From Hericium rajendrae (lineage: Eukaryota; Basidiomycota; Agaricomycetes; Russulales; Hericiaceae): a stretch of DNA of 64,000 nucleotides. The DNA lies in NCBI GenBank assembly GCA_033439255.1, contig CM065885.1, positions 992,001 through 1,056,000 of the forward strand. The letters are read 5' to 3'. Of the stretch, positions 46,712 to 58,605 are shown one piece after another. The position numbers were made by a program, and so were the translations under genes. The first letter of the stretch is position 1. Each line of letters opens with the position of its first letter. The notes beneath the pieces were generated by a model, which was not told the DNA's origin, did no database searches, and saw only the letters and a list, made by a program, of their open reading frames with translations.

Positions 46712-48768
46712 TCACATGCTAGCAGAGCCATGCCACAGACCGCGAGGGAAGAACATCAGACACGAAGCACCGAAACGAGAAGAAAGCGACGCACCTGAGC
46801 AGCGTCATCGCCGCCGCGCCCGCGAACAGGCTGGCCAGCGCCAGCGCCTGCTTGCCCACCCCACTGCGCCACAGCGTCGGGTCGAGCACAAAGTCGCCCG
46901 CGAGCATCTCGACGCACACCGCGTACACGAGCATGCCGCCCGAGATCGCGGACATCACGCCCTCCGTCAGCTTCATGCTCGCTGCATCCCAGCCCACAAA
47001 TTAATATGCCTGCAGGTGGATAGAGGGAAGGGGCGTACCGCTTTCGGCGTGCGTGCGCGGGCCGAAGGAGAGCACGCCGATGATGATGCCCAAGGGCGTG
47101 GTGACCGCGAAGAGGAAGGCGAGGAGCGCTTTGGGGAAGGGCATGTGCACGCCGGTGGGCTTGTGTGGGGCGGGCAGGCCCGCGATGCGGATCCCGAGCG
47201 AGAGGCCTTCGAAGAGCTGGTGGAACGATATCGCGGCCACGAGGGAGGCTGCGAACAGCGTATGTCAGATGCCCGTCTGCGGCAAGCTGGGGGAAGGACG
47301 TACTAAAGTCGGAGCCGGACGCGACGGCGAGGGTCAAGCCGATGACGAGCGAGTGGATCATGATACCCAATTGTAATACCTTGTCGTGCGACATTAGGGT
47401 GCTTCACAATGAGGGTAAACTGAACGACATACGAGGATCCCGACGATCTGCCTTGACCGCCCGATTTCCACCTCCGCGGCCTCGCCCACCTCTTCACAGA
47501 CCCCGTCATCTAATAGCGCTTCAAGGTCCGAATGCGCGTGGTGATGTACGTGTCCACGCGGATCGTGTTGATGCTCATGGTCTTGGCTCCTCCCGCGCTG
47601 GCGAGAGTCCTTGGGACCCGCCAACATAGCAGCGTCGCTCTCCGGAAGCAGCACCACCGAGCCGCGCGGCAATTGCTCGTGATGCTCTGCGTGGACTGCG
47701 CGGGGCTCGTGGCGGTGGTGCCCGCCGAAGATGCCCATGAGATGCGAGGAGTGCGAATGGCGGCGTTTTTGGGAGGACGTTGTGCTTACTGAAGGTGTGA
47801 GGCGGGAATTGGAATTGTCGGCGTCGGATGTGTCGGGGGTCGGGCTCAGGGATAATGAGGGAGGGATGAGGGCCGTGGTTTCGGTTGGCTGGGGACCGCT
47901 TTCGGGGGGCGTAGGCGAGGTCGCGTCTGTGGTGAGCTGCTCGACATCGACGACCGGTGAGTCCACGGCTGAGGATATGTTAGAATGATATCATCATCTT
48001 GGGTAATGAAGATTAGGAACGCACGTTCGCGTTTGGGGGAAGGTGGAGCTGAGGGGTAGGACTGTAGCCGATCGACGTAAGACGTCGACGCGTCTGCAAC
48101 ATACGATCAGTTCACTTAGGCGCAGCATATGTAGAGTCCAAGGCTCACATTCGACAACGAAGATGACAAGCAGCGAGGCCATTCTGTGAATGTGACGCAG
48201 ATAAGCAAGCAAACAGCACGTCGAAGATCCCATCCGACGTACACGATCAATCCCGCCCAGTGTCCTATGTTAGTCTTCTCCCTGACGGCAGGATCCAATA
48301 GGCTCTCGAATGAGTCTTGCAGGAGATGTACAAATGCAGTCGACAAAATCACGCCTGTGGAGAAAGGTGAGCTATGATCTCCAGAGCTGTGTGTCCTACG
48401 AAACGAACCTGTGCCAAAATGCTTCCCGATGAAGAAGACCATGCGCGGCGGCTGTATCGACTTGACCCTCCGAGAGATGCTCGGAAATGACACAGCTAAT
48501 GGTGGGCAAATGAATGTTAAGAACGAGCTTGCCACACCAGCCGAACCCGCATACCCAACAGCGATACAAAGAATATGACCGCCATCATCCCCAGACGCAG
48601 CGAGACGGGAGTCCTCGGCTCCACGACGTTCATCATGGCAACATCTCGAGAACTTGTGCCATTTTCGAAACTCGATGCAACGCTGGCGGCGTCGACGAAG
48701 CTGCTGTATGAGACCTGACTTGTGGCTGCTTTAATTCCGTTGGTCAGGATGGGGCTCGTCCTCAGCAT
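46712..48768 (-). CDS. ZIP-family zinc transporter
   Basis: Ten exons join in frame from ATG 48768 to the stop at 46712. N-terminal hydrophobic segments (LRLGMMAVIFFVSLL; GVILSTAFVHLLQDS), a long cytosolic loop with a His-rich patch (HHRHEPRAVHAEHHE and HEHQHDPRGHVHHHAH), then the ZIP core: MIHSLVIGLTLAVASGSDF and AISFHQLFEGLSLGIRI, which carry the metal-binding His and Glu/Gln residues of helices IV and V, and three more spans. This fits plasma-membrane Zrt1/Zrt2-type uptake carriers. The last exon adds only Met after a split Ser codon. One donor (48408) is GTTCGT. Confidence 0.93.
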
Positions 48769-49736
48769 AACCTGGCAGATAGCAGTAGATGCTGCTTTCC
48801 TCGAGGCAGGTTGTAGTACGGGAAAGATATGTTTGTCGGTTCAGGGAACGACAATATAACGAGGAGAAGACGACGACGGTGGTGGTGGGATGGTGGAGAA
48901 TGTTCGAGGAATTCAGGTTTATTCAATGTAGCGCCGAGAGGGGACCGCACCAGTCGAGCGGTGACGACTTCGTGTTCGTTTGATCACCAGATCACCCACC
49001 AATCACGTTTGGTTCTTTTCCGCTGCTTTTTCGTAGTCGAACTCCCTTCCTCGGAGCAGCCAGCTGCAAGCTTGCAAGGACAACAACAAGATCCACTTGC
49101 TCTTCGACATATGATGTGTACGCCTGTTACATAGGCAAGCCTCTCGGTTGACTGAACAGAGCATCTCGAAACCCACAAGCACAGGAGTGATCAGCAGCGC
49201 GCGCTTGACCTGGGCGACTGGCAGGGTAATCCAAAGCCTCCACCAAACTTCTTTGACTCTGTACTTACGCTCACAGCCTCATTGTAATGTGACTGGAAGT
49301 AAGTAGCCAAAATTGGTGTTTGTGGCTAGAACCGTTAACTATCAGCACGCAGAACGTTATCGCAATGAAAACATTGCTTGCCATATGACTTCATAGTATC
49401 TACAACACTTATCCACACTGCATTATCCCACTGTCACGATCCACCCGCAGTCATCTTCACAAAGCAAGACCTTTCGCCTCGCCACGGTTCATTAGGAGTT
49501 CCTAAGTGGAGAGCTCGGCTTCACTCTACATGATCTTATCGCTATCAATCTCGGGCCTCTCATCTGACTCGTTATCTGTCCCTGGTTGACAGACTTGCAA
49601 AGCTCGCCCGCTCACCATCGCGCAGGACGACTCTCTTCCGCGCAAAGCTTGCTGAAGTTGCTTAAGGAATTACCCTCCATCTGTGCATCATCGCACACAC
49701 TCACCCTGGCTTCACCAGTCCGCATTTCTCGCTACG
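48769..49736. other. divergent promoter region, ZIP and cyclodeaminase-like genes
   Basis: 968 bp. No gene with motifs. The promoters of both neighbours must lie here; I could not pick out a zinc-responsive site by eye. Confidence 0.45.
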
Positions 49737-50845
49737 ATGAAGCTACTAGTCCTCTCCGTCGCCGACGTGCGCCGCATCACCGCGTCCATGTCTCCGGAGC
49801 TCCTTCTCTCGCAGCAAGCCCGCGTGTTACGCACCCTCACACTCAGCCACGAACGAGATGCCGCGGATCTCCTGCAAATACCGCACCGGTCCGCAGTCAC
49901 GATGCCGCATCACCGCGCGCTGTTTATGCCCGCGCGCGTGACGGACATCGGGACAACGATCAAGGTCGTGTCCGTGCCTACGTCCTCGGGCGATGAACGA
50001 GGCCTTCCCGCGTCGACGCTCGTGCTCGACGAAGATACAGGTGCCGCGAAGGCGCTCGTGAATGCGCGCAGCCTGACTGCCCTCCGCACCGCCGCCGGTA
50101 TGCGATACGCTTCAATGTAGGCATGCATGCTGACATCGCGGCAGGATCGGTGCTCGCGACGACACTCCTTCATCCGCCCGCCGAGACGCTGTTTTCCACG
50201 CTCGTCGCCTTCGGCGCAGGCAAGCAGATCGAGGCGCACGTCGAGCTGCTCCTGCAGTCCTACCCCACCCTGCGCACCGTCGTTCTCATCAACCGCTCCC
50301 AGAACCAGCGCCTCGCGGACCTGCTCTCCCACCTCCAAACCCAGCATCCCGCCGTCTCCATCACCTCCGGCACGTCCTCAGACCCCGCGTTCGACGTGCA
50401 CGCCGCTGTCGCATCCGCAGACATCATCTGCACCGCAACGTCGAGCACGGCGCCGCTCTTCCCGTCCGCGTGGGTTCGCGCCGGCGCGCACATGATCCTC
50501 GTCGGGAGCTACACGCCCGCGATGGCCGAGATCGACAGCGCGCTCGTGCGGCGCGCGAAAGCTGTCGTCGTCGACTCGCGCAGCGCGTGCATGGCGGAGG
50601 CGGGCGAGCTGCGCGCGGCGGGGCTCGCGGGCGCGGACCTCGTCGAGGTCGGCGAGCTCGTGCGCGAGGGGCACGAGCCGGGGAAGTGGGAGCGCGAGGC
50701 GGCGCGGTGTGCGCGGGTGAGGGAGGGGGAGGTCACGATCTTCAAGTCGGTGGGCGTCGGCGGGCAGGACGTCGCGATTGCGTGTGCGGTGGTGGATCGG
50801 GCGGGGCAGATTGGCGTGGGGACGGTTGTGGAGGACTTTGATTGA
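49737..50845 (+). CDS. ornithine cyclodeaminase / mu-crystallin family protein
   Basis: Exons 49737-50097 and 50145-50845 give 353 residues. Seen: MKLLVLSVADVRRI, a PHHRALFMPARV strand, KVVSVP, NARSLTALRTAAGS, then the nucleotide-binding half with LVAFGAGKQIEAHVE, TVVLINRS, ADIICTATSSTAPLF, GSYTPAMAEID and the C-terminal TIFKSVGVGGQDVAIA. The family includes ornithine cyclodeaminase (ornithine to proline), alanine dehydrogenase and ketimine reductase, and the substrate cannot be read from sequence. The usual GAGxQA motif is GAGKQIEA here. An upstream in-frame ATG at 49683 would add 18 residues that look non-native. Confidence 0.9.
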
Positions 50846-51565
50846 GTGTGTAGTGTGCGGGTATGGTGTATGATATGCGGGAGACCGTAGCAGCCCAACA
50901 CATTCACGATGTAGCTTTCTAGCTGTCTGCATGCGCGGTCGGGATGAGCCCCCGCAGGCTTCAATAAGACCAGCACAGATTTCCATCCATAAACGTCCGA
51001 AAACAGGTGTAATCTCCGTTTCCGAGAGTATTTCGTCCTCAAAATAAATATCAGTCCACGAGCCAAATGAACTCAATTTGGCCGCACCAAGAGATCAAAT
51101 ATCGAAACCAGCGAGGCTATGAGAGAATATGATTTTCTTCGAATATTCTGCCTTGTTTCCGCCCTCAGGCCTCAGGCCTCAGTGTTCGAAGTCCGTCGGC
51201 ATCGCAGATGGGAGCTGGGCCAAAGTAGTACTTTATTCGTAGCGATTTTTATCGCAGCTCGGCCGAAATTTGGGCCCTTTCGTCCGCACCAGGATCGCAG
51301 CATGGCTAACGCCATTTCCGTCCAGCACCAGGAGCACCAGGATCGAACCTTTGCTGGGATATTCGGGGGTCCACTATCCTGTCCTGCCTCGAAATTGTAT
51401 GCAGCTTCGGCAAAGCCCGGTTGAGTATGCGAACTGCGAACTTGTGTTTGCCAGCCTACCACCACTTGGCACAAGCCTCGCAGAACCTACATCTTCAACT
51501 GTGCGTATATTCTAACTTAACAAGCCCTCATTTAATGACTAATTGCTCTAACAGCATTCAGGAAG
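50846..51565. other. 720 bp without a gene
   Basis: 3' side of the cyclodeaminase-like gene and promoter of F-box gene 4. Short frames only. A small direct repeat (CCTCAGG twice) near 51163-51180 is noted. Confidence 0.45.
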
Positions 51566-53451
51566 ATGGATGATCAGCGCGAAAACAGCAATGCAAGGTC
51601 TGATGTCCTCGGCCATTGCTCCCTTGTGCTATGGATCTGATCTCCTCTTCAAGTTCTCAGCAGCCCTGGTCTGCTTTTATCCGATCGAGACTGGATCATG
51701 TATGGGACATAGGGTCGCGCAATCAGGCTGATCGCGTCGCGGATGCTTGTCAGGCCATAGACCAAGAGCTGGCTGCACTGCACCTAGCGATGTATTCTCT
51801 GCGCAGGCGTCGAAACTCCCTGGCGCCGATTTCTCGCCTTCCGCCGGAGACACTACTTCATATCTTTTGGTTATGTGGTGATCAGGAACCGTTCGGTGAC
51901 CAGATTCGATCAGAAGGACGACGTCGCAAATTCAGCCTCGGATGGATCACAATAACTCATGTCTGCAGTTATTGGCGAGACATCTCCCTGCAGCATCCCA
52001 TCCTCTGGAACAAGCCTGTGCTTGTATTGGGACCCATTTGGATGCGTTTGATGCTGTCTCGAGCAAAGGCTATACCTTGGTTCGGTCGCTTCGACCTGTT
52101 TGAATCGAAGGGCGAGATTCGCGACATCATTGTCGACCACATCTCCAACAGCCGCCGTCTTTCCCTATCTGGAGTGGCATCTGATCTCGACTATATATTG
52201 GAGAAACTCGTTTCACCTGCGGGTATCTTGGAGTGCTTGAGGTTGAACGCACGCTACAGGTGGCTGACGCTGCTCGATGGATGCAGCGATATGTTTCCTC
52301 GACTTCGTTACTTATATTTTACGAACATCCGCATTCAATGGTCCTTGCCATTTCTGCGCAACCTGACGTGTCTAGAGGTCGAACTCGCGCACCCAGGCCA
52401 AAATGACCTCTGGCGCGGCAATGGCAACTCGAACGCTGTCTCGTTTTATGACCAGTTCTTCTTTGCTCTCGATAGGTTGCCTACTCTCGAGGCGTTGGTC
52501 CTCAAGAATGCACTCCCCTCACGAGAGGAGTCTGTACTTGGAAGTCATGTGGCGACGCTCTCCCACCTCAGAACCCTGTCTTTACATGACGAGATCACGC
52601 GATGCTTTGACATCTTCAGCCAGCTGAGATTTCCTTCTTCCTGCCAACTGAGCTTGAAATGCAGCAGAGGTGCTGCTTATCTCAATATCGAGGATATTCT
52701 TCCTATTCTCCGGGACCATGTTCGGGGTAGCGATAAGCCGCCATTGATCCTCTCTCTCGATGTTGAGAGAGCCTACTTCCGCCTTGCGATATGGGGAAGC
52801 CATGAGATGCTGGCCGACGCGCCTGATTTCCACGCCGGCGAGACTCCGGATCTGCTACTTCGCATGCCCCACCCGAATGATCCCACATTGGATCCAGCAG
52901 CTCCCTGCCAAGCTCTATGCGATGCTCTTCCGTTAGACGACCTGCGCGTTTTGCTTGTCAATTACAGACATGACTCGTCGAATGCATGGATACCGCGGCG
53001 ATGGATTGACATGTTTGGCAGATGCAGATCGGTAGAGCATGTTCATATCATCGGCAAAAGTGCATCTTTTGTCGCTGCACTGCGCCTGCCAGTCCAGGAC
53101 CATTTTGCCTCGGTAGTGGATGTCCACCAAGGACCGGCCAGCCAGCCGCTGTTCCTGCAGGATCTCCAGTCGCTTACACTCATGGACGTTCAATTCTCCG
53201 CTCGCATTCGAAGCGGAATGACGGTATACAAGTCACTTTACAAATCGCTAGCCGCTCGGAAGCAAGTCACAGCGCTGCCGACCATTCGTATTTGCTCGAG
53301 CTGTCGTAACGGGGCGAAATACTCGGAAAAGCTGAGAAAACTGTCAGAAGATGTGATCGCTGGGGACTTTCTTTTGAGAAAACTGTCAGAAGATGTGATC
53401 GCTGGGGACTTTCTTTTGAGGATATTGGCAGACGAGTCGGATGTCGAATAG
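51566..53451 (+). CDS. F-box protein 4
   Basis: Exon 1 is 32 nt (51566-51597, MDDQRENSNA), the intron ends with CTCTTCAAG, and exon 2 is 51654-53451, phase 2; 609 residues. Then QQPWSAFIRSRLDHVW, ACQAIDQELAALHLAM, the F-box (SRLPPETLLHIFWLCG) and GWITITHVCSYWR, followed by Leu-rich repeats and a short basic C-terminus. Exon 1 has the same length as in F-box gene 1. The C-terminus holds an in-frame duplication of RKLSEDVIAGDFLL. An unspliced start at 51631 (MDLISSSSS) is the alternative; the spliced form is preferred because it aligns with the other members. Confidence 0.86.
53334..53417 (+). repeat. 42-bp perfect tandem duplication inside F-box gene 4
   Basis: The unit starting GAGAAAACTGTCAGAAG at 53334 repeats at 53376 without any difference that I can see. 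It keeps the frame and doubles 14 residues near the C-terminus, so it is very recent. Confidence 0.92.
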
Positions 53452-53838
53452 GAGATATGTAGTAAGTCGTAGACCCGTCGAGGGCCGCGGTATTGACTGG
53501 ATTGATTTACAAAAAAATTGAGTACGTCGTTACCGTAGCCCTGTATCCTACGCGTACTATCGATACTCGTTTGATGCGATCTTTGCTTAGAATCATTATA
53601 ATGGATCTCGGAGAGAAGAGCGAGCACGATCGTCTCGGCGGAAATGCTATGTTTAGGCAAATTCCGGACTCCGACAAGTCGCTGCCAGATTGTTGACGAG
53701 TACGATCAAAGTGCGATCCACTGTCCCGCAACTCGCCAAGCCTCCTCCTGCAGGTATCCTCACTTAAATTGTGCAAGTGTATCCTGCCTGTCATCACGAA
53801 TCTGCATTTCAAGACTTGTTGGAAAGCTCACTGGGAAC
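53452..53838. other. intergenic spacer between F-box genes 4 and 5/6
   Basis: 387 bp; promoter of the next gene. No supported gene. Confidence 0.45.
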
Positions 53839-56092
53839 ATGGACGCTACTCGCGATCGGCGCGAAGACAGCCTGCGTGATTCAAGGTCTACGTCCGATCA
53901 CCTCCAGTCGCGTTATACGTCTGACATCTTTTCTAGTCCTCAACATCTTTGGTCTGCTTTTACTCGGTCCCGACTGGATCACATATGGGGCATAATGTCG
54001 CGCGATCAACCTGATCGCGTTGCGGATGCCTGCCACGCCATAGATCAAGAGCTAGCTGCCATATACTTTGCGATGTGTTCTCTGAGCACACGTCGCGGAG
54101 GCCAATCTGCTATTTCTCGACTCCCTCCGGAAGCACTGCTTCGCATATTTTGGTTCTGTGGTGATGAAATGCCGCATGATTCCGAGTTAGTCTTATAGTA
54201 CTTCCCTGCATAATGCATCCGAGTCTGACATCTCTGTGAAGTATTCAGCGCCATTGGTCCGCATGCATTCGGTCTCGAATTGCTCATCTACAGGAGATCA
54301 CATCGCATGAACAAGTCAATTCTGTGGCAGATGTACGCCAGGCCATAGATCAGGCGTTAGCTGCCATGCACAGTGCCATGCGCTCCCTGGGCACACATCG
54401 GAACACCCTTGCTCCCATCTCTCGTCTTCCCTCGGAATTAATGCTTCACATCTTCTGGCTTTGTGGTGGTGAAGAAAAGCCATTTCGTTACGAATATGTA
54501 TCAGGCCTTCGCCTCGGATGGATCCGAGTTACTCATGTCTGCCGCTATTGGCGTGACTCTGCCCTGCAGCATCCCAGCCTCTGGAGCGAGCCTACTTTTG
54601 CTTTGGGTCCTGAGTGGCTGCATTTGATGCTATCCCGATCAAAGACAACACCTCTATTCATCGACTTCTTCCTTTATATGGCTTCTGATACTCTCCGGAG
54701 TGAGGTTTGCAACATGATCGATTGATCGCTGAGCACACTTCACACATTCGTCATCTCTCCGTAGGTGGGGTTGCATCAGATTTGATTCGCAACTTCATGA
54801 AACTGGCTTCGCCCACGGATTGCTTGGAGTCTTTGAGAGTATCGGCGGTCGTGATGCGCCATGCCGAAAGGTTAATTCTGCCTGACGAGCTAAGGGATGT
54901 GTTCCCACATCTTCGTCGCATAGAGCTCCAGGAGGTCCCCATGCATTGGTCATCACATATCCTCTGTGGTTTGACACACCTCAAGCTGGCCTTCGATGAT
55001 CCTGGTTTCAATAGCGACTGGTGGTTTTCGAAGTCTCAGTCTTCGGGAACAACCACGCTCTATGGGCTTTTCTTCTCTGCGCTCGAGAGAATGCCCGCTC
55101 TTGAGGTTCTGGACCTGAAGAATGCTCTCCCTTCTCGAGACGGGGGTTCCCACGAGGATCGTATAGTCGCGCTCTCCCTTCTTAGAAAATTGGAACTTGA
55201 AGACGAAACAGCACAATGCTTTGATATCCTGAAGCAGCTGAAGTTTCCTCCTTCCTGCCGCCTCACATTAATTTGCAATGAACCTGCTGGTGTTGAGCAC
55301 ATTGCGGACATTTTCCCTGTCCTTCGGGACCATGCTAGAGACGGCAACATGCCGCCCCCGGCCATTCTGACCCTTGCGGTCGAGAGGGACTACTTTCAGT
55401 TGGATATAGAGCGAAACCATGACCTTCTCGCCCACGCGCCCGATTTCAACTTCTGCGAGACAACGGCAGAGATATCCCTCCGCATACCATACCCAGAAGA
55501 TCCCACGGTGGATCGAGCGGTCGCATTCCAGGCGCTATGCGAAGTATTTCCACTGGAACATCTTCGCGTCTTTTCCCTTCGCCACAGATATGATGTAGAC
55601 TTCGAATGGTCGTGGGAGCGCTGGATCGAAATTTTCGGTAGATGCAGGGCGGTCGAGCATGTCCACATCACGCGCACTGCCGCGACCCTCATTTCTGCTC
55701 TGGCACACCCCATTCCTCGCTCTGCCGCGGTACAAGATGCCCAGCAAGGATCGGGCTATCGCCTCTTCCTAGAGAACCTCAAGACACTCACATTCAGGGA
55801 TGTCAATTTTGAAAACGAGTTTGGAAACGGACATGAGCCTGAGATACTGGGCGAAGTCGCTGTCAAGCTGTTTGCCTCACGCAAGCAGATCAAGGGGCTG
55901 CCGACCATGCGCGTATCCGCAGACTGCAATATAGCTACTGCGGTCAGAGAGGAGCTGGAGAAGATGTTTGAGGTGGTGCGGCTACCGCGGCTACAGTATG
56001 GAGTATGGGATGGGATCTCGTCCTCGGATTCAGATGATTCCTTTCCAATCTATTCCCATGGAGACTCTTCAGCAGGTTCCTCCCCCGATTGA
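53839..56092 (+). CDS. F-box locus 5/6, doubled F-box N-terminus
   Basis: Best joined model: exons 53839-53885, 53937-54185, 54242-54699 and 54765-56092, 2082 nt in one frame (693 residues). The first two exons give one F-box module (PQHLWSAFTRSRLDH, SRLPPEALLRIFWFCGDE). The third gives a second (RHWSACIRSRIAHL, SRLPSELMLHIFWLCGG, GWIRVTHVCRYWR). The fourth is the Leu-rich region and an acidic Ser-rich tail. Alternatively the locus is a truncated gene 5 followed by a gene 6 starting at 54169 (MPHDS), whose 17-nt first exon fits the family plan. The intron 54700-54764 covers DNA that is coding in the paralogues; without it the frame breaks near 54715. Confidence 0.7.
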
Positions 56093-56373
56093 TCGGCATG
56101 GCTTTGCATGTAGATTCTGGAGGAAACATAAGGAACAGGTAACTGTCAACATAACCAATCATTGTCAAAATTGGCGCGGTGGATACGCTGGAGCTGTGCT
56201 GTGTGTTAAAGCCTGCAATACAGAAGTCCGGACTGCATGTACAATAACTACCATGCGAGATTCGCGTTGCCCGCTCATATCATCTGACATGGCACACCTC
56301 AGATTGCTATGGCTGTCATTTCTGCTAGACTTACATACCTACGATATTCGCATAGAGTATACAGTCCACTGTT

Positions 56374-58434
56374 TCAATCCTGTGCATGATCGTCCCCATA
56401 CCCCTTCGCGATGCCGCTCCGGCCCTGCTCCAAGTGACTCGGCTCGTCCAGACCCACGCGCGTCTCGAGCCCGCGAAAAGTGCGCGACTGTAAGAACTCG
56501 CCTACAAACGAGATGGTAAGCGAATGAATGGGACATGGGCAGGGAAGCGGCGTACCTGCGGCACTGTCCTTGAGCGTCGCGACTGTGCCGTCCTGATTTC
56601 GGATGATGACTGCCGAAGAGCCCTTTGTCGCATCGGATTCGGCCACTTCGCTGCCGTCTAGATCAAGAGAAATGGTATACGTTTGGACCTGTGGTTCCGA
56701 AGTAAGAGTAAGTCGTTGCTCACCGCCGTAACGCCTTGCATGCCGATATTTCCCAGTAACAAGCGAGAACATCGGCCTGTCAAGATCCTCCTCCTCATCC
56801 GCAGCATTTTTCGAGACTGTACCATCCTCAGCTCTCGCCTCTCCTTCCGCCAACAGCTGGTCAAAGTCAAGAACATATCTCCCCGTCCACTGCGGCTCGG
56901 ACTGCAGCGCGACCTGCAGCTCGAACGGCGTGACGATCGGGCGGAAGAAATCCTGCCGCAAACGCAATCCATCAGCCCGCATGAAAGCAAAAGATATGCG
57001 GACGCACCTTGGCTTCGATGAGGCTGTTCTCCGGACACGCGACGAGCACGAAACACTCGATCTCCATGAAGTTGGCCAGTTTCGCGGGGTTGAGCTTGCC
57101 GACGCTGATCGTGTACGATTTTTTGTGTGCGCGCTTGAGCGTCTGGCGGAGGTGCGTGATGAGTGGGAGGTAGGACGCTACTCGGCCAAATGGGTCAGCA
57201 CAGGCAAGAGGTGAGGGGGAAGGAACGGCGTACCAACGCCCAGTGTCCCGACGAGGATGCCGAATACGTCGGCGTCCCGGGCTTTTTGGACGACGGCGTA
57301 GCGCCGCATGAGCAGTTTATTGGTGCGGGTAGACTCGAGCTGCGTTTCGCGGGTCGTAGGATCGTAGCTGTGGATCTGGAAGCAGAAATACATGGTCATA
57401 AGAATAATGACAGTGACCAGGTCGAATGTTCGTACCGGTGTAGAAGAGTGGGTCATGAGCAAATTCGTGAGATGTAGGCTAGATGGGCCGACGTAAAGGA
57501 TGGGACTATCAGATTCAGCAGGGGGATTGATTGGGTGTGCGACAACGGATGATCCATTTGTCTGGGTGTTTGATTGAGCGGCATCCGTATGCGGAGAAGG
57601 CGATGGGTCGAGGCGATGGGGTATGGGAGAATATGAAACAGTAACATTGTCTGCGCGCAGAACATCGCGAAGAGCATCTGCAATCGCATCTAGTGTCCAC
57701 CCATAAGCATGCGTAAGCAATAAAGGACACACTTGGAATTTTACCTGCCTGATGCGAGTACGCGACGTCATGTCTGAAGATGACATCCTTGTGCGGGGTA
57801 GAATCCGAAAGGAAGTCCGACGATCGCAAGGACGCAGTCAACTTCGAGACACAATCGTCGATGTCCACTGGCTTCTTCCCGAAGACATATATTACGGGGA
57901 GGCGATAGGTTCTGGAAAGAGGATAAATTAATCCAGCAGGGTAACGGGACATGGGGCTGAGGGAGCACACTTGCTCATGCAGGCATGGCCATAGTGGATC
58001 ATGGCGTCTGCATCGACATGTTGGGCTGCGACTTCATCTGCACAACAGCTGAGGGAGGGTCAGTTGTGAGCTCTTAACATAAGTTTGATGCATACCTTCC
58101 GTAAGAAGTATCTGCGAGGACATAGAGCTCCTGGCCCTCATCGATCTCTCGCTTCAACCGCCGGTATATAGGCACAGAGTCATGGAGTAGCTCGTCCGGA
58201 AATTGGAGGGCTATCTGAACAGAATATGAGGTATATTTCCTTGCAAATAACGAAATGACATACTCGTTTGAAGCCGCTAGAGCGAATGACCTCAGCCGTT
58301 TGCGGTATTTCGTAGTACTCCGCGAACTCAGACGCGCTTAAGTTGGTGGTTGAATGGGCTTCACTTGCATCGAGCGCGATAGCCCGGACGATCACATCCT
58401 CTCCCGACGATGAGAATGCAGTATTGTCTGCCAT
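56374..58434 (-). CDS. DPH2: diphthamide biosynthesis protein 2
   Basis: Partner of Dph1 in the radical-SAM [4Fe-4S] enzyme that transfers the 3-amino-3-carboxypropyl group to a histidine of elongation factor 2. It reads in about nine exons from ATG 58434 to the stop at 56374. Seen: [29 protein letters not shown], the first cluster cysteines in [26 protein letters not shown], a low-complexity insert rich in Ser/Thr/Pro, [33 protein letters not shown] and [12 protein letters not shown] with a further cysteine, then FYPEL-like [14 protein letters not shown] and the end block [11 protein letters not shown]. It is divergent from TOM70. Confidence 0.93.
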
Positions 58435-58605
58435 GGAGGCTCGAGTTCAAGGTGTTAAGCTTGAAAACCCTAAGGGATAAGGACATCTAATCTTATCTCA
58501 ATACACTGGAACATTCCCACGATTAGCCGCGGCGCGGCGTCATGCTGAACTTTCACGCTCGTCAACGCACACAGTGACCACACTGCAAATTGGTCTGGCA
58601 GCACC
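58435..58605. promoter_or_regulatory. 171-bp bidirectional promoter, DPH2 / TOM70
   Basis: The two start codons face away from each other with only 171 bp between them, so both promoters must share this DNA or overlap. No TATA box is obvious. Confidence 0.6.
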
